A stretch of 51,727 nt of DNA from Mesorhizobium alhagi CCNWXJ12-2 (lineage in GTDB: Bacteria; Pseudomonadota; Alphaproteobacteria; Rhizobiales; Rhizobiaceae). The notes under the pieces are model-generated. The model was given only the letters and a program-made list of their open reading frames with translations, was not told the origin of the DNA and made no database searches. The position numbers and the translations under genes were made by a program. Shown piece by piece: positions 42,443-50,653 of the stretch. The stretch is from positions 1 through 51,727 of the forward strand of contig NZ_AHAM01000133.1 in assembly GCF_000236565.1 (NCBI RefSeq), in the 5' to 3' direction. The stretch's first letter is position 1. Every line of letters starts with the position of its first letter.

Positions 42443-43798
42443 ATGGAAAATGCTCCCAAAGGTACCTTCGGTCGCCACCGTAAGATCATGCCGTTCGATG
42501 CGGCAGCGCTCGATGTGTTGCAGACGCAATCCCGGCAAAAAGCAGCCGCCCTGAACCAGCATATTCTCGGCTATGGCGTGCTGGCCGAAACCGAATGGGC
42601 GGCGGCGGGCCTACCAGCCCCCGACCTGCCTGCCATGCGAAAATACCGGCTGGAGCGCATCCGCGCCGAGTTGAGACGGCGCGACTATGCGGGCGTCCTG
42701 CTCTACGATCCGATCAATATCCGCTATGTCACGGACGCGACCAACATGCAGGTCTGGGTGACACACAACGCCACTCGCTACTGTTTTGTCGCCACCGATG
42801 GCCCGATCATCCTCTTCGATTATCATCATTGCGAGCATCTCTCCGATCACGCGGGCGTAGTGGACGAGGTTCGGCCCGCCGTCTCCTGGATCTATTTCTA
42901 TGGTGGCGAACTCGTGCCCAGACGCGTTGAACGCTGGGCATTGGGCATCGTCGACCTTTTGGCCGAGCACGGCGGCGGCAACCGGCGGCTCGCGGTCGAC
43001 CACATCGACGCAGAACCGGTGGCGGAACTCGCGCGGCATGGCATATCCGTCCACAATGGCGAGCGGATCATGGAACGCGCCCGCATGATCAAATCGCCGG
43101 ACGAGCTTCTGGGCATGCGTCGCTCGATCGCCGCCTGCGAGGCAGCAATGGCTGAAATGGAGTCTGCGCTGAAGCCGGAAATCTCCGAAAACGAGTTATG
43201 GGCGGAACTTCATCGCGGCAACATCGTGCGCGGCGGCGAGTGGATAGAAACGCGTCTGCTTGCCTCCGGCCCGCGCACAAACCCGTGGTTCCAGGAGTGC
43301 TCGTCGCGCATAATCGAGGATGGAGATCTCGTGTCATTCGACACTGATCTCATCGGCCCCTACGGGTTTTGCGCCGACATCTCGCGCACATGGCTCTGTG
43401 GCGACGGCGCTCCGTCCGACGAGCAGCGTGACCTGTACCGCATCGCCGCCGACCAGATCGCCGCAAACCGCGAACTGCTGAGGCCGGGCGTGACACTGAA
43501 GGAACTGTCCGACACCGCGCGGCATCCGCCCGAGGACTGCATGCCAAACCGCTATGGCTCGCTCTATCATGGCGTCGGCCTGGCGGACGAGTATCCAGGT
43601 ATTCCACACCGCGTCGACTGGAAGGAGGATACGCCCGACGACGTCCTTATGCCTGGCATGGTTCTGTGCGTCGAAAGCTATACCGGGCGGCTCGGTGGGC
43701 GCGAAGGCGTCAAGCTCGAGGAGCAGGTGCTGATCACCGAAACCGGCTCCGAGCAGCTTTCGCGCTATCCGCTAGATGCGAGGCTTGTCGCCAACTGA
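42443..43798 (+). CDS. dddP: DddP-type DMSP lyase (M24 metallopeptidase fold)
   Basis: A 451-residue M24-fold protein. DddP cleaves DMSP to dimethyl sulfide and acrylate with a dimetal site. The metal ligands Asp300, Asp302, Asp312, His376, Glu411 and Glu426, and the catalytic Asp382 (HGVGLADE), are all present. They sit exactly five positions later than those I recall for the Ruegeria lacuscaerulensis enzyme (295, 297, 307, 371, 406, 421, 377). Family-specific stretches such as NIRYVTDATNMQVWVTHN and LLASGPRTNPWFQE distinguish it from Xaa-Pro dipeptidases and creatinases. The chosen ATG follows the flavoprotein gene by 35 bp. Its end overlaps the convergent PhnD-like gene by 34 bp. Confidence 0.82.
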   Translation: MENAPKGTFGRHRKIMPFDAAALDVLQTQSRQKAAALNQHILGYGVLAETEWAAAGLPAPDLPAMRKYRLERIRAELRRRDYAGVLLYDPINIRYVTDATNMQVWVTHNATRYCFVATDGPIILFDYHHCEHLSDHAGVVDEVRPAVSWIYFYGGELVPRRVERWALGIVDLLAEHGGGNRRLAVDHIDAEPVAELARHGISVHNGERIMERARMIKSPDELLGMRRSIAACEAAMAEMESALKPEISENELWAELHRGNIVRGGEWIETRLLASGPRTNPWFQECSSRIIEDGDLVSFDTDLIGPYGFCADISRTWLCGDGAPSDEQRDLYRIAADQIAANRELLRPGVTLKELSDTARHPPEDCMPNRYGSLYHGVGLADEYPGIPHRVDWKEDTPDDVLMPGMVLCVESYTGRLGGREGVKLEEQVLITETGSEQLSRYPLDARLVAN

Positions 43799-44598
43799 TC
43801 GACGCTGGCCAGCGCGGCCCGGAGCCTTGCCAGAAGATCGTTGGAAACACCTGCCGCGGTGATGTAAGGCAAGCCCTTGCGCCGCTTCGTCCAGCCGATG
43901 ACCTGGACGTCCCGAGCGGCCCGCTCGAAACGCTGGGCCATCGCCCAGGTTCGGCAATCAATTGCGCAGACATCTGCCCGGCCCTCGGCGACAGCGACGA
44001 TCGAATCGCGATGGCCTTTCGTTTCCAGGCGCTCAGAGAAGATGCCGAGGTTTTCGCCCATCGCCTCCAGATCGCGCGTGATCGCGATGATGCCCGACAT
44101 GGAGTCGCTGCTATTGAAGGCGAAGCACCGGTTGCGCAGCAGATCGAGTGGAATGGCGGCGCGGCCGCCGGCTGCGGGCGATGCGTGCGCCTGCCCTTCA
44201 CTCCGCCGCATCAGGATCGCGCTCGAATACAACTCGCCCTGCCCGCCTTCGAACCCGTCATAGCTCGGCTGGCCGATAACCTGCACATGGCGCGACAACC
44301 CCTGCTCCATCGGCCCCCAGCAGGTCTGGGCGAAAAGCAGTTGCGGGTGGAGCCAGACGGCGCGGAAGTCGAATTCATGGGGCGGCAGGCTTGCCGGATC
44401 GGGCATGATGACCTCACCGTCCGCGCCAAGTAGGCCGCCGGGCACAGACGGCAGATCCGCATTGCTGCGAACCAGCCTTTCCGGCGCATCCCCGCCTGCG
44501 ACCCGAAACGCATCGCGCAGCCGCGCCCATTCGGCATCGGTTTCGGCCCCGCTTTCGGGCCAGTCATACATCGGCAAGGCGGCTATGAATTCACTCAT
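43765..44598 (-). CDS. PhnD-like phosphate/phosphonate-type substrate-binding protein without signal peptide
   Basis: A 277-residue protein of the PhnD-like periplasmic-binding fold. Recognisable segments are LFAQTCWGPMEQGLSRHVQV, the SSDSMSGIIAITRD anion-loop region and IDCRTWAMAQRFERAARDVQ. It has no signal peptide, so it is probably cytoplasmic, like other stand-alone rhizobial members, and no transporter genes accompany it. The ligand is unknown: a small anion or an onium compound taken up by other means are possibilities. It is convergent with and overlaps dddP by 34 bp. Confidence 0.72.
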   Translation of the reverse strand: MSEFIAALPMYDWPESGAETDAEWARLRDAFRVAGGDAPERLVRSNADLPSVPGGLLGADGEVIMPDPASLPPHEFDFRAVWLHPQLLFAQTCWGPMEQGLSRHVQVIGQPSYDGFEGGQGELYSSAILMRRSEGQAHASPAAGGRAAIPLDLLRNRCFAFNSSDSMSGIIAITRDLEAMGENLGIFSERLETKGHRDSIVAVAEGRADVCAIDCRTWAMAQRFERAARDVQVIGWTKRRKGLPYITAAGVSNDLLARLRAALASVDQLATSLASSG

Positions 44599-44644
44599 GC
44601 GCGCATATCGACCGATGAATTAGGCTGATGCAAGCTATCGCCAC

Positions 44645-45658
44645 TCATTCCTTCGGCGGCTCGGCCGGCACGGGAACGGTGCCAAGGCCATGTACGGAGC
44701 GGCCGCGAACGCGCGGCTTGAAGGCGCGGCCAGCTTCCGGCGCGCGGCGCAGCACCGGATGGACGACCGGCTCCTTGGCGCGGAAGGCGAACTCCTTCAT
44801 CAGCGCCAGATAGTTCGGGAACACGTATCCCCTGTTCATCGCAATCCATTCCTCGCGGCGTTCGGCAAATAGCTTCGGCAGCCGATACCATGCCACGGTC
44901 GGGCTTTTGTGATGCACGAGATGCAGATTGTTGTTGAGGAACAGGAAGGCGAGCGGTGAGCGTTCGACAATGATCGTGCGCCCGTCCGGCCGCTCCGACC
45001 ATTGGTGCTCGGCGAAGGTGCGCATCGAGATGAAGGACTGTCCGAGCCAGACCGGCACCAGTATGTAGAGCCAGAGCGGTATGGCGAATACGAAGACGAT
45101 TGTCGGCAGCACGATCGCCAGGCCGGCCGCATGCAGCAGCCAGGCCTTGCGCGCCGCACGGTCGCCGTCGGCGATCAGTTTTGCTTCCGATAGCAGGAAA
45201 CCTGCCGTGCCGAGCACCGGTCCAAGCACGAACCGCCCGGCCATCGTGTTGTTCACGGCGAGCAACGTCTTCAGCGCCGCCGGCAGTTCCCGGTATTGCC
45301 AGAGGGCGCGATAGTAGCTTTCGGGATCGTCGAACGGATCGGTCAGGCTCTCGTCGGCATGGTGGCGCAGGTGCAGCGCCCGGAAACGCCGGAACGGATA
45401 GACCAGCCCGATCGGCAGACCGATCAGCGCTTCGTTGATCCAGAGTTTTCGGGTCGGATGGCCGTGAGCGGCTTCATGCATCAAGGACGACTGCATCGCC
45501 AGAAGCACGCCAAGCACCAAAAGGGAGACGACTGGATATGCCGGCCACAGGAAGAACGCCGCCCCCGCCCAGGAGGCATAGGTTGCAGCGATCAGCCCCA
45601 CCGTCGGCCATTCAATGACCGGCGCCCCGCTTCGCCGCTTGCCCGCAATTCTCGCCAT
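44645..45658 (-). CDS. Membrane fatty acid desaturase-family protein
   Basis: A ~337-residue di-iron membrane enzyme. The three histidine boxes are HEAAHGH, HLRHHADE and HLVHH. Hydrophobic segments flank the first box (YASWAGAAFFLWPAYPVVSL) and follow the second. Relatives include acyl-lipid desaturases, beta-carotene hydroxylases and small-molecule oxygenases, so fatty acid is not the only possible substrate. I place the start at ATG 45658; the frame runs upstream to 45835, through the AT-rich intergenic region, with non-coding-like character. It is divergent from the XRE regulator gene. Confidence 0.75.
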   Translation of the reverse strand: MARIAGKRRSGAPVIEWPTVGLIAATYASWAGAAFFLWPAYPVVSLLVLGVLLAMQSSLMHEAAHGHPTRKLWINEALIGLPIGLVYPFRRFRALHLRHHADESLTDPFDDPESYYRALWQYRELPAALKTLLAVNNTMAGRFVLGPVLGTAGFLLSEAKLIADGDRAARKAWLLHAAGLAIVLPTIVFVFAIPLWLYILVPVWLGQSFISMRTFAEHQWSERPDGRTIIVERSPLAFLFLNNNLHLVHHKSPTVAWYRLPKLFAERREEWIAMNRGYVFPNYLALMKEFAFRAKEPVVHPVLRRAPEAGRAFKPRVRGRSVHGLGTVPVPAEPPKE

Positions 45659-45879
45659 GCTCTCGATCACTACCTCAGTCGCCGGAGTGCAAATCACTCC
45701 TGACACGAAGTTGTCAGCAGGGCCGGCAAGCTTCAACGAGACAATGCGCACATAATGTTTATATTGCGCATCTTCAGCAGCACATGTTATGTATTGTAAA
45801 CAAATGTTTGAATTTTCGTTCCTCTTCAGGTCCATACGTGTCCCCTGCGAGGAATTTTTAACCCGATCGGGAGGCGAAA
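45659..45879. promoter_or_regulatory. AT-rich divergent promoter region with TGTTTATAT and AAACA-AA-TGTTT motifs
   Basis: The region between the desaturase and XRE genes is unusually AT-rich for this window. It holds TGTTTATAT at 45756-45764, flanked by two TGCGCA palindromes (45745-45750 and 45765-45770), and an inverted repeat AAACA-AA-TGTTT at 45798-45809. TGTTTATAT recurs exactly at 46767-46775 in the bmt promoter. These are candidate sites for the XRE regulator; that is inference. Confidence 0.4.
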
Positions 45880-46731
45880 TTGGATAAGCGCGATTTGTCA
45901 GGGGTGTTCCGCCAGCGCCTCAAAACACTCGTTCAGCGCGCGGGGCTCAATCAATCGGCCTTCGCCGAATCGGTCGGCATCGACCGCTCGGCGCTGTCGC
46001 AACTGCTTTCCGGCGCCACCACCCGCCTTCCCCGCGCCGAGACGCTGCTGACGATCGCGGCCGAGCACCGTGTTTCGCTCGACTGGCTGATGGGCCTTAG
46101 CCAGGACGAAGCGCTCACCGGTGAAATCCGCGCCAGCCTCGAAATCGAGGAGGCCTATGGCGGCTTCGACCGGACGTTGCTGGCCAAATGGCATGGCGAA
46201 GCCGCGGGCACCAAGATCCGTTATGTGCCGGCCGGCATACCTGATCTCCTGCGCACCGAGGCGTTGATCGACTACGAATCGGACATCTCCAACAGAAGCC
46301 GGGAAGCCCAGGCCGACGAAACGCAGTACCGCATCGACTACAACCGCCGGCCCGAGACCGACATGGAGGTCTGTATGCCGCGGCATACTCTGGAGATCTT
46401 CGCTCGCGGGCTCGGCGTGTGGGACGGATTTCCCGACGAGGCGCGACGCGAGCAACTCGAGCACATGGCGACCCTGCTCGACGACCTCTACCCGACTTTC
46501 CGCCTGTTCCTCTACGATGGACGCATGCGCTATTCCGTGCCCTATACGATCTTCGGGCCGTACCGCGCAGCGATCTATGCAGGCGACATGTATATCGTGC
46601 TGAACGCCACCCAGCCGGTCCGGGCGCTGACCCGGCATTTCGACGACCTCATCCGCGCCGCCGAAATCAATGCGCATGAGGCTGCGGCGTTCGCCCGGAA
46701 CCTCTCGAAAACGGCGCTTTCGGCAGCATAG
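45880..46731 (+). CDS. XRE-family transcriptional regulator
   Basis: A 283-residue regulator. Residues ~8-65 are the lambda-repressor-type helix-turn-helix (NQSAFAESVGIDRSALSQLL). The remaining ~215 residues form a large C-terminal domain without a motif I recognise, possibly an effector-binding fold. The start is TTG at 45880, preceded by GGGAGG at 45869-45874. It sits between a desaturase gene (divergent) and the betaine-homocysteine methyltransferase gene (82 bp downstream, same strand), and shares a promoter 9-mer with the latter. It probably regulates one or both neighbours; the effector is unknown. Confidence 0.82.
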   Translation: MDKRDLSGVFRQRLKTLVQRAGLNQSAFAESVGIDRSALSQLLSGATTRLPRAETLLTIAAEHRVSLDWLMGLSQDEALTGEIRASLEIEEAYGGFDRTLLAKWHGEAAGTKIRYVPAGIPDLLRTEALIDYESDISNRSREAQADETQYRIDYNRRPETDMEVCMPRHTLEIFARGLGVWDGFPDEARREQLEHMATLLDDLYPTFRLFLYDGRMRYSVPYTIFGPYRAAIYAGDMYIVLNATQPVRALTRHFDDLIRAAEINAHEAAAFARNLSKTALSAA

Positions 46732-46747
46732 GAGAGCATGCTCTCCA

Positions 46748-46776
46748 TTGACTAGACATAAAGACTTGTTTATATC
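46748..46776 (+). promoter_or_regulatory. Sigma-70-type promoter of bmt with overlapping inverted repeat
   Basis: TTGACT (46748-46753), a 17-bp spacer and TATATC (46771-46776) make a good housekeeping promoter 37 bp upstream of the bmt start. The inverted repeat ATAAA-6-TTTAT (46758-46773) overlaps the spacer and -10, where a repressor would block polymerase. Confidence 0.55.
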
Positions 46777-46812
46777 GTTATCCTTCTGGAAGTACTCAAA
46801 GGCGATTTCACC

Positions 46813-47835
46813 ATGACCAATCCGATCGACGCGCTGCTGGCCGAAAAGGGCGTCCTGCTCGCGGATGGCGCGACGGGCACAAATCTGTTCGGCATGGGCC
46901 TGGAAGCCGGCGAGGCGCCGGAACTCTGGAACGAGACCGCTCCGGAGAAGATCACGGCGCTGCACCAGAATTTCGTCGATGCCGGCGCCGACATCATCCT
47001 CACCAATTCGTTCGGCGGCACGCGCCACCGGCTGAAGCTGCATCATGCGCAGGACCGTGTGCACGAGTTGAACAAGCGTGCGGCCGAGATTGCACGAAGC
47101 GTCGCCGACAGGGCCGGGCGCAAGGTCATCGTCGCGGGCTCCGTCGGCCCGACCGGCGAACTGCTCCAGCCGCTCGGCGCGATGACCTATGACGAGGCGG
47201 TTGACGCCTTCGCAGAGCAGATCAGAGGCTTGAAGGAAGGCGGCGCGGAAGTCGCCTGGATCGAAACCATGTCCGCGCCCGACGAAGCCAAGGCCGCCGC
47301 CCAGGCGGCGATCGATGCCGGCCTGCCCTACACCTACACCGTTTCCTTCGACACCGCCGGCCGCTCGATGATGGGGCTTGCGCCGAAAGACATTCACGGC
47401 GTCACTGAAGGGCTTCCCGAAAAGCCGGTCGCGGTCGGCGCCAATTGCGGCGTCGGCGCGTCCGACATCCTGTCGTCGCTGCTGGATATGACCGGCGCGA
47501 AGCCGGAGGCGACGGTGATCGTCAAGGGCAATTGCGGCATCCCGGAATTCCGCGGCACCGAAATCCACTATTCCGGAACGCCCGAACTGATGGCCGACTA
47601 TGTCAGGCTGGCGGTTGACGGCGGCGCCAAGATTGTCGGCGGCTGCTGCGGCACCTCGTTCCAGCATCTTGCGGCGATGCGCCATGCGCTCGACGCGCAC
47701 CGCAAATCGGCCCGCCCGACGGTGGAGACGATCGTCGAGCGCATCGGACCGATGCGCAACAAGCAGGCGAGCCAGAGTGGCGGCACCGGGGAGACCAGCG
47801 ACGCCCGCCGCGAGCGCCGCCGCGCACGGGCCTGA
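46813..47835 (+). CDS. bmt: Betaine-homocysteine S-methyltransferase
   Basis: A 340-residue homocysteine methyltransferase that makes methionine, using glycine betaine or another onium methyl donor. It starts with the diagnostic LLADGATGTNLFGMGLEAGE. The zinc Cys ligands are in VGANCGVGASD and KIVGGCCGTSFQHL. No folate or B12-binding domain is attached, which separates it from MetH. The last ~25 residues are a basic low-complexity tail. AAGG lies before the ATG. It has its own promoter and follows the XRE regulator. DMSP or S-methylmethionine are alternative methyl donors in this context. Confidence 0.9.
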   Translation: MTNPIDALLAEKGVLLADGATGTNLFGMGLEAGEAPELWNETAPEKITALHQNFVDAGADIILTNSFGGTRHRLKLHHAQDRVHELNKRAAEIARSVADRAGRKVIVAGSVGPTGELLQPLGAMTYDEAVDAFAEQIRGLKEGGAEVAWIETMSAPDEAKAAAQAAIDAGLPYTYTVSFDTAGRSMMGLAPKDIHGVTEGLPEKPVAVGANCGVGASDILSSLLDMTGAKPEATVIVKGNCGIPEFRGTEIHYSGTPELMADYVRLAVDGGAKIVGGCCGTSFQHLAAMRHALDAHRKSARPTVETIVERIGPMRNKQASQSGGTGETSDARRERRRARA

Positions 47836-47863
47836 TACCGGTCCGGACCCGGGTCCCTCCTCG

Positions 47864-48310
47864 TTAGCCACCGCGCACCGCTTCGATGAGCACGCGGTGG
47901 TAGTGCTGTTCGCGTTCTTCCAGCCACGCGTAGGCACGCGGCCAGCTTGCAGGATCGGTGACAGGGTGCGGCAGGTTGGTGAGGTAGCAGCAGCCCTCAT
48001 AGCCGCGCAGGCTGGCATCCAAAGCCAGGCCGAGATCCGGCTCATAGGCTTCTAGCCGGTTCGCCGTTGTCGCAAAGCGTTCCCCGCGCTGTCCCCTGAC
48101 GAACAGGCCAACGCTTCGATTCGTCAGGTACAGCGAGAGGACGAGATCGTCCGACACCCGCCGCCAACGCGAATAGAGGCTGCCATGCTCGATCCGGACG
48201 TCCTTCCGGTGGGCGATGTAGCCGTTCCAGAAGGTCTTGATCTCGGCAGCGGATATCGAGCGCAGCCCGGTCCGCGCGATATCCCATTCGTCAAGCGCAC
48301 GGTTCGACAT
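47864..48310 (-). CDS. Hypothetical protein
   Basis: A 148-residue soluble protein that I do not recognise. It has a Trp- and Arg-rich first half (SRWRRVSDDLVLSLYLTNRS), a short SVGLFVRGQRGERFATTANR segment reminiscent of nucleic-acid or endonuclease-associated folds, and a C-terminal helical stretch WLEEREQHYHRVLIEAV. No signal peptide or membrane helix is visible. AGGCAAG before the ATG is a weak ribosome site. It converges on bmt with 28 bp between, and stands alone otherwise. Confidence 0.65.
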   Translation of the reverse strand: MSNRALDEWDIARTGLRSISAAEIKTFWNGYIAHRKDVRIEHGSLYSRWRRVSDDLVLSLYLTNRSVGLFVRGQRGERFATTANRLEAYEPDLGLALDASLRGYEGCCYLTNLPHPVTDPASWPRAYAWLEEREQHYHRVLIEAVRGG

Positions 48311-48635
48311 GGACTTGCCTGTTCGTTTGACTTGTACCGGCCATTTGTCTGCGGAACACGGAATGCGGGCCCATGACTACAGGATCACGATGGAAATCCA
48401 TTCGATCGTGACCAGTACCCGAACTCGGAAGGCCCTTTTTTCGCCAGTTCATCCGCAATTTCTCCCGCATGCCGAGGCCAGAGAATATCACAAGGCCCAT
48501 ATGGGTGGACAAAATCGCGGCTCCGCACGAAAGGCCGGCGGGAACAAACGTCCTCGCCGGCCTGCCTCGCCCGCCCATCGGTCAGTTCCCCGTATCAGAA
48601 GGACGCCGTCTGAAGGGAACCGGCCGTTATCGCCG
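48311..48635. other. Intergenic region, no gene recognised
   Basis: About 325 bp between the hypothetical gene's 5' end and the 3' end of the vWA gene. It contains a TCACGAT…ATCGTGA inverted repeat around 48386-48412 with a T-run some 30 bp beyond, and the 9-bp hairpin at 48532-48563 described separately. A 95-codon frame on the minus strand (48291-48578) has no homology-like features and is not called. Confidence 0.5.
48532..48563 (-). terminator. Candidate terminator hairpin downstream of the vWA gene
   Basis: AGGCCGGCG (48532-48540) and CGCCGGCCT (48555-48563) are perfect reverse complements with a 14-nt loop. On the minus strand the hairpin follows the vWA stop by ~70 nt and is trailed by TTTC, a weak U-tract. 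It may be a terminator or 3'-end stabiliser. Confidence 0.45.
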
Positions 48636-50651
48636 CTACCGCTTGCCGCTGTCCAGCGCCGAGGCGAGGCGCACCAGCGAGAGGAATTCCGACCTGTAGC
48701 CATAAGGATCGGCTCCACGGGCGGCGGCGGCGATTTCGATGATCCTGTCGTAGCCCAGCTTTTCCGTCTGGTCGGCGTTGCGCAGCTTCTGGCCGAAGGC
48801 TGCGACCGCAACCGAGAAGCGCTGGTCGTCGCTGACGGCGGCGAGCGACGCCGCCTCGTTTGCTGCCGTCACCGGCGTCGTGATCAGCTTCGACACGTCG
48901 CCGTCCGGCAGCTTGTAGCGGATCTTCACGAAGGCATATTCACCGGCATTTTGGACGCGGGGCGAATGATCGGCCGCCGCCGAGCCGTAGCGCAGATCGT
49001 CGATCATCACTGCCGGGCTGCCCTTCGGCGTGATCTCGTAGATCGCGGTCACGGAATGGCCGGAGCCGATCTCGCCGGCGTCGACGCGGTCATTGTTGAA
49101 ATCCTCGCGCTTCAGCGCCCGGGTTTCGTAGCCGATCAGCCTGTATTCCGAGACTTTTTCCGGATTGAACTCGACCTGGATTTTCACATCCTTGGCGATC
49201 GGGAACAGCGTCGAGGAGGCATCCTGCACCAGGACCTTCTGGGCTTCGGCGAGCGTGTCGATATAGGCCGCGGTGCCGTTGCCGTTCTGGGCGATGGTCT
49301 GCATCGTCTGATCGTTGAGATTGCCGCGGCCAAAACCGAACACGGACAGGAACACGCCGCTCTCGCGCTTTTCCTCGATCAGCCGCTTCAACTTGCCATC
49401 ATCGCTCTGGCCGACATTGAAGTCGCCGTCGGTGGCGAGCATGACGCGGTTGACACCGCCTTCGACGAAGGATTTTTCCGCCAACCGATATGCTTCCTTG
49501 ATGCCTGCCTCGCCGGCGGTCGAGCCGCCGGGCGTCAGCGTGTCGATCGCCTGAAGGATCTTGTCGCGTTCGGACACCCTGGTCGGCTCCAGCACCGTTC
49601 CGGCCGCGCCCGCATAGGTCACGATCGAGACGGTATCGTCGGGCTTGAGTTTGCCGACCAGAAGCCGGAAGGCGGAACGGAGCAGCGGCAGCTTGTCCTG
49701 TTCGTTCATCGAACCGGACACGTCGATGAGGAAAACCAGATTGGCCCTGGGCTGCTCGGCAGGCTTCACGTCGAAGCCCTTGATCGCGACATGCATCAGC
49801 CTGGTGTGGTCGTTCCACGGCGTCGGCATGACGGTGACCGTCGGGTTGAACGGGGTTTCGGCGGTCTCCGGCCCTTTCCAGTCATAGGGAAAATAGTTGA
49901 TCATCTCCTCGACGCGAACCGTGTCGGGCTGCGGCAGGACGCCTTCCTTCAGCGAACGCCGGACGAAGGAATAGGACGCGGTGTCGACGTCGACGGAAAA
50001 GGTCGAGACTGGGGTTTCCAGCGCGGAGCGGACCGGGTTGGTCTCGAATTCCTGGACGCGGTCATTGGATTCCTCCATCGGCATGATTGCGTCGGCCGGC
50101 GCGTACACCATCCGGTCGGGCTTCGATCGGTAGTTGCCGGCAAAGCCGACCGCGCCGCTCATTGGGGCGACGCTCTCGGCCGCAGGCGCTGGCATTGCCG
50201 TGGCGCTCTTGTCCTGCCGTTGGGCGACAGCCGGCGCGGATTTCGGTTCGGCATACAAGCGAGCGGCTCCACTCTCGGCGTCGGCCTCGTGCCGTTCGCG
50301 CGGCGTCGCCGGGCGTGCCGCCGGCGCCTCGGTCACCTCGCGGTCCGTGCCGAACACGAAGGGCGATTGCGGACGGTCCATCAGATAGAATGTGGCGTAG
50401 CCGGCGACCGGCAGGGCGACCAAAGTCGCCAGCGCCGGCGCTGCGTAGAGCTTCTTCTGCATCATCCCACTCCAGAGTTGTTGTATCCGGTCGGTGAGAC
50501 GAAGACCCGGCCGCGATCCTTGGCCGGCGGGGGAAGAATTTTCGAGATCGTAAGCGGCGAGCGCCGCCTGCAGCGCGCGCGACTTCGCGTCGCGGCCGGG
50601 AGGCGGCGCGGAAATCGTCCGCAGCATGTCGAGTTCGTCGTTATTCGCCAT
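48636..50651 (-). CDS. von Willebrand factor A (YfbK-like) membrane protein, possible anti-sigma fusion
   Basis: A 671-residue protein with four parts. Residues 1-65 are a charged cytoplasmic stretch. A membrane helix follows at ~69-91 (AAPALATLVALPVAGYATF), then a low-complexity Ala/Pro-rich linker. The periplasmic part has a vWA domain with an intact metal site (FLIDVSGSMNEQDK) and the YfbK-type C-terminal domain. The long region before the vWA domain (TFSVDVDTASYSFVRRSLKE) is the family-specific N-terminal domain. The upstream ECF sigma gene overlaps its 5' end (GTGA at 50654-50657); I use ATG 50651, which has GGGGAAG upstream. The short cytoplasmic N-terminus plus sigma neighbour suggests anti-sigma function, which is inference. 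Confidence 0.85.
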   Translation of the reverse strand: MANNDELDMLRTISAPPPGRDAKSRALQAALAAYDLENSSPAGQGSRPGLRLTDRIQQLWSGMMQKKLYAAPALATLVALPVAGYATFYLMDRPQSPFVFGTDREVTEAPAARPATPRERHEADAESGAARLYAEPKSAPAVAQRQDKSATAMPAPAAESVAPMSGAVGFAGNYRSKPDRMVYAPADAIMPMEESNDRVQEFETNPVRSALETPVSTFSVDVDTASYSFVRRSLKEGVLPQPDTVRVEEMINYFPYDWKGPETAETPFNPTVTVMPTPWNDHTRLMHVAIKGFDVKPAEQPRANLVFLIDVSGSMNEQDKLPLLRSAFRLLVGKLKPDDTVSIVTYAGAAGTVLEPTRVSERDKILQAIDTLTPGGSTAGEAGIKEAYRLAEKSFVEGGVNRVMLATDGDFNVGQSDDGKLKRLIEEKRESGVFLSVFGFGRGNLNDQTMQTIAQNGNGTAAYIDTLAEAQKVLVQDASSTLFPIAKDVKIQVEFNPEKVSEYRLIGYETRALKREDFNNDRVDAGEIGSGHSVTAIYEITPKGSPAVMIDDLRYGSAAADHSPRVQNAGEYAFVKIRYKLPDGDVSKLITTPVTAANEAASLAAVSDDQRFSVAVAAFGQKLRNADQTEKLGYDRIIEIAAAARGADPYGYRSEFLSLVRLASALDSGKR

Positions 50652-50653
50652 GG

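Noticed and set aside
42443-43798. Creatinase or Xaa-Pro dipeptidase identity for the M24 protein
   Set aside because: The DddP-specific stretches and exact +5 offset of seven active-site residues fit DddP better, though only phylogeny would be decisive.
46732-46812. SAM- or SAH-type riboswitch upstream of bmt
   Set aside because: The 81-bp space holds a clear promoter, leaving only about 30 nt of leader, too short for the known SAM-II or SAH riboswitch folds.
45898-48045. Open frame of ~715 codons on the - strand opposite the XRE and bmt genes
   Set aside because: It spans two real genes and their promoter; no family resemblance.
48291-48578. 95-codon frame on the - strand upstream of the hypothetical gene
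   Set aside because: Overlaps the start of the adjacent gene in another frame, lacks a ribosome site and resembles nothing.
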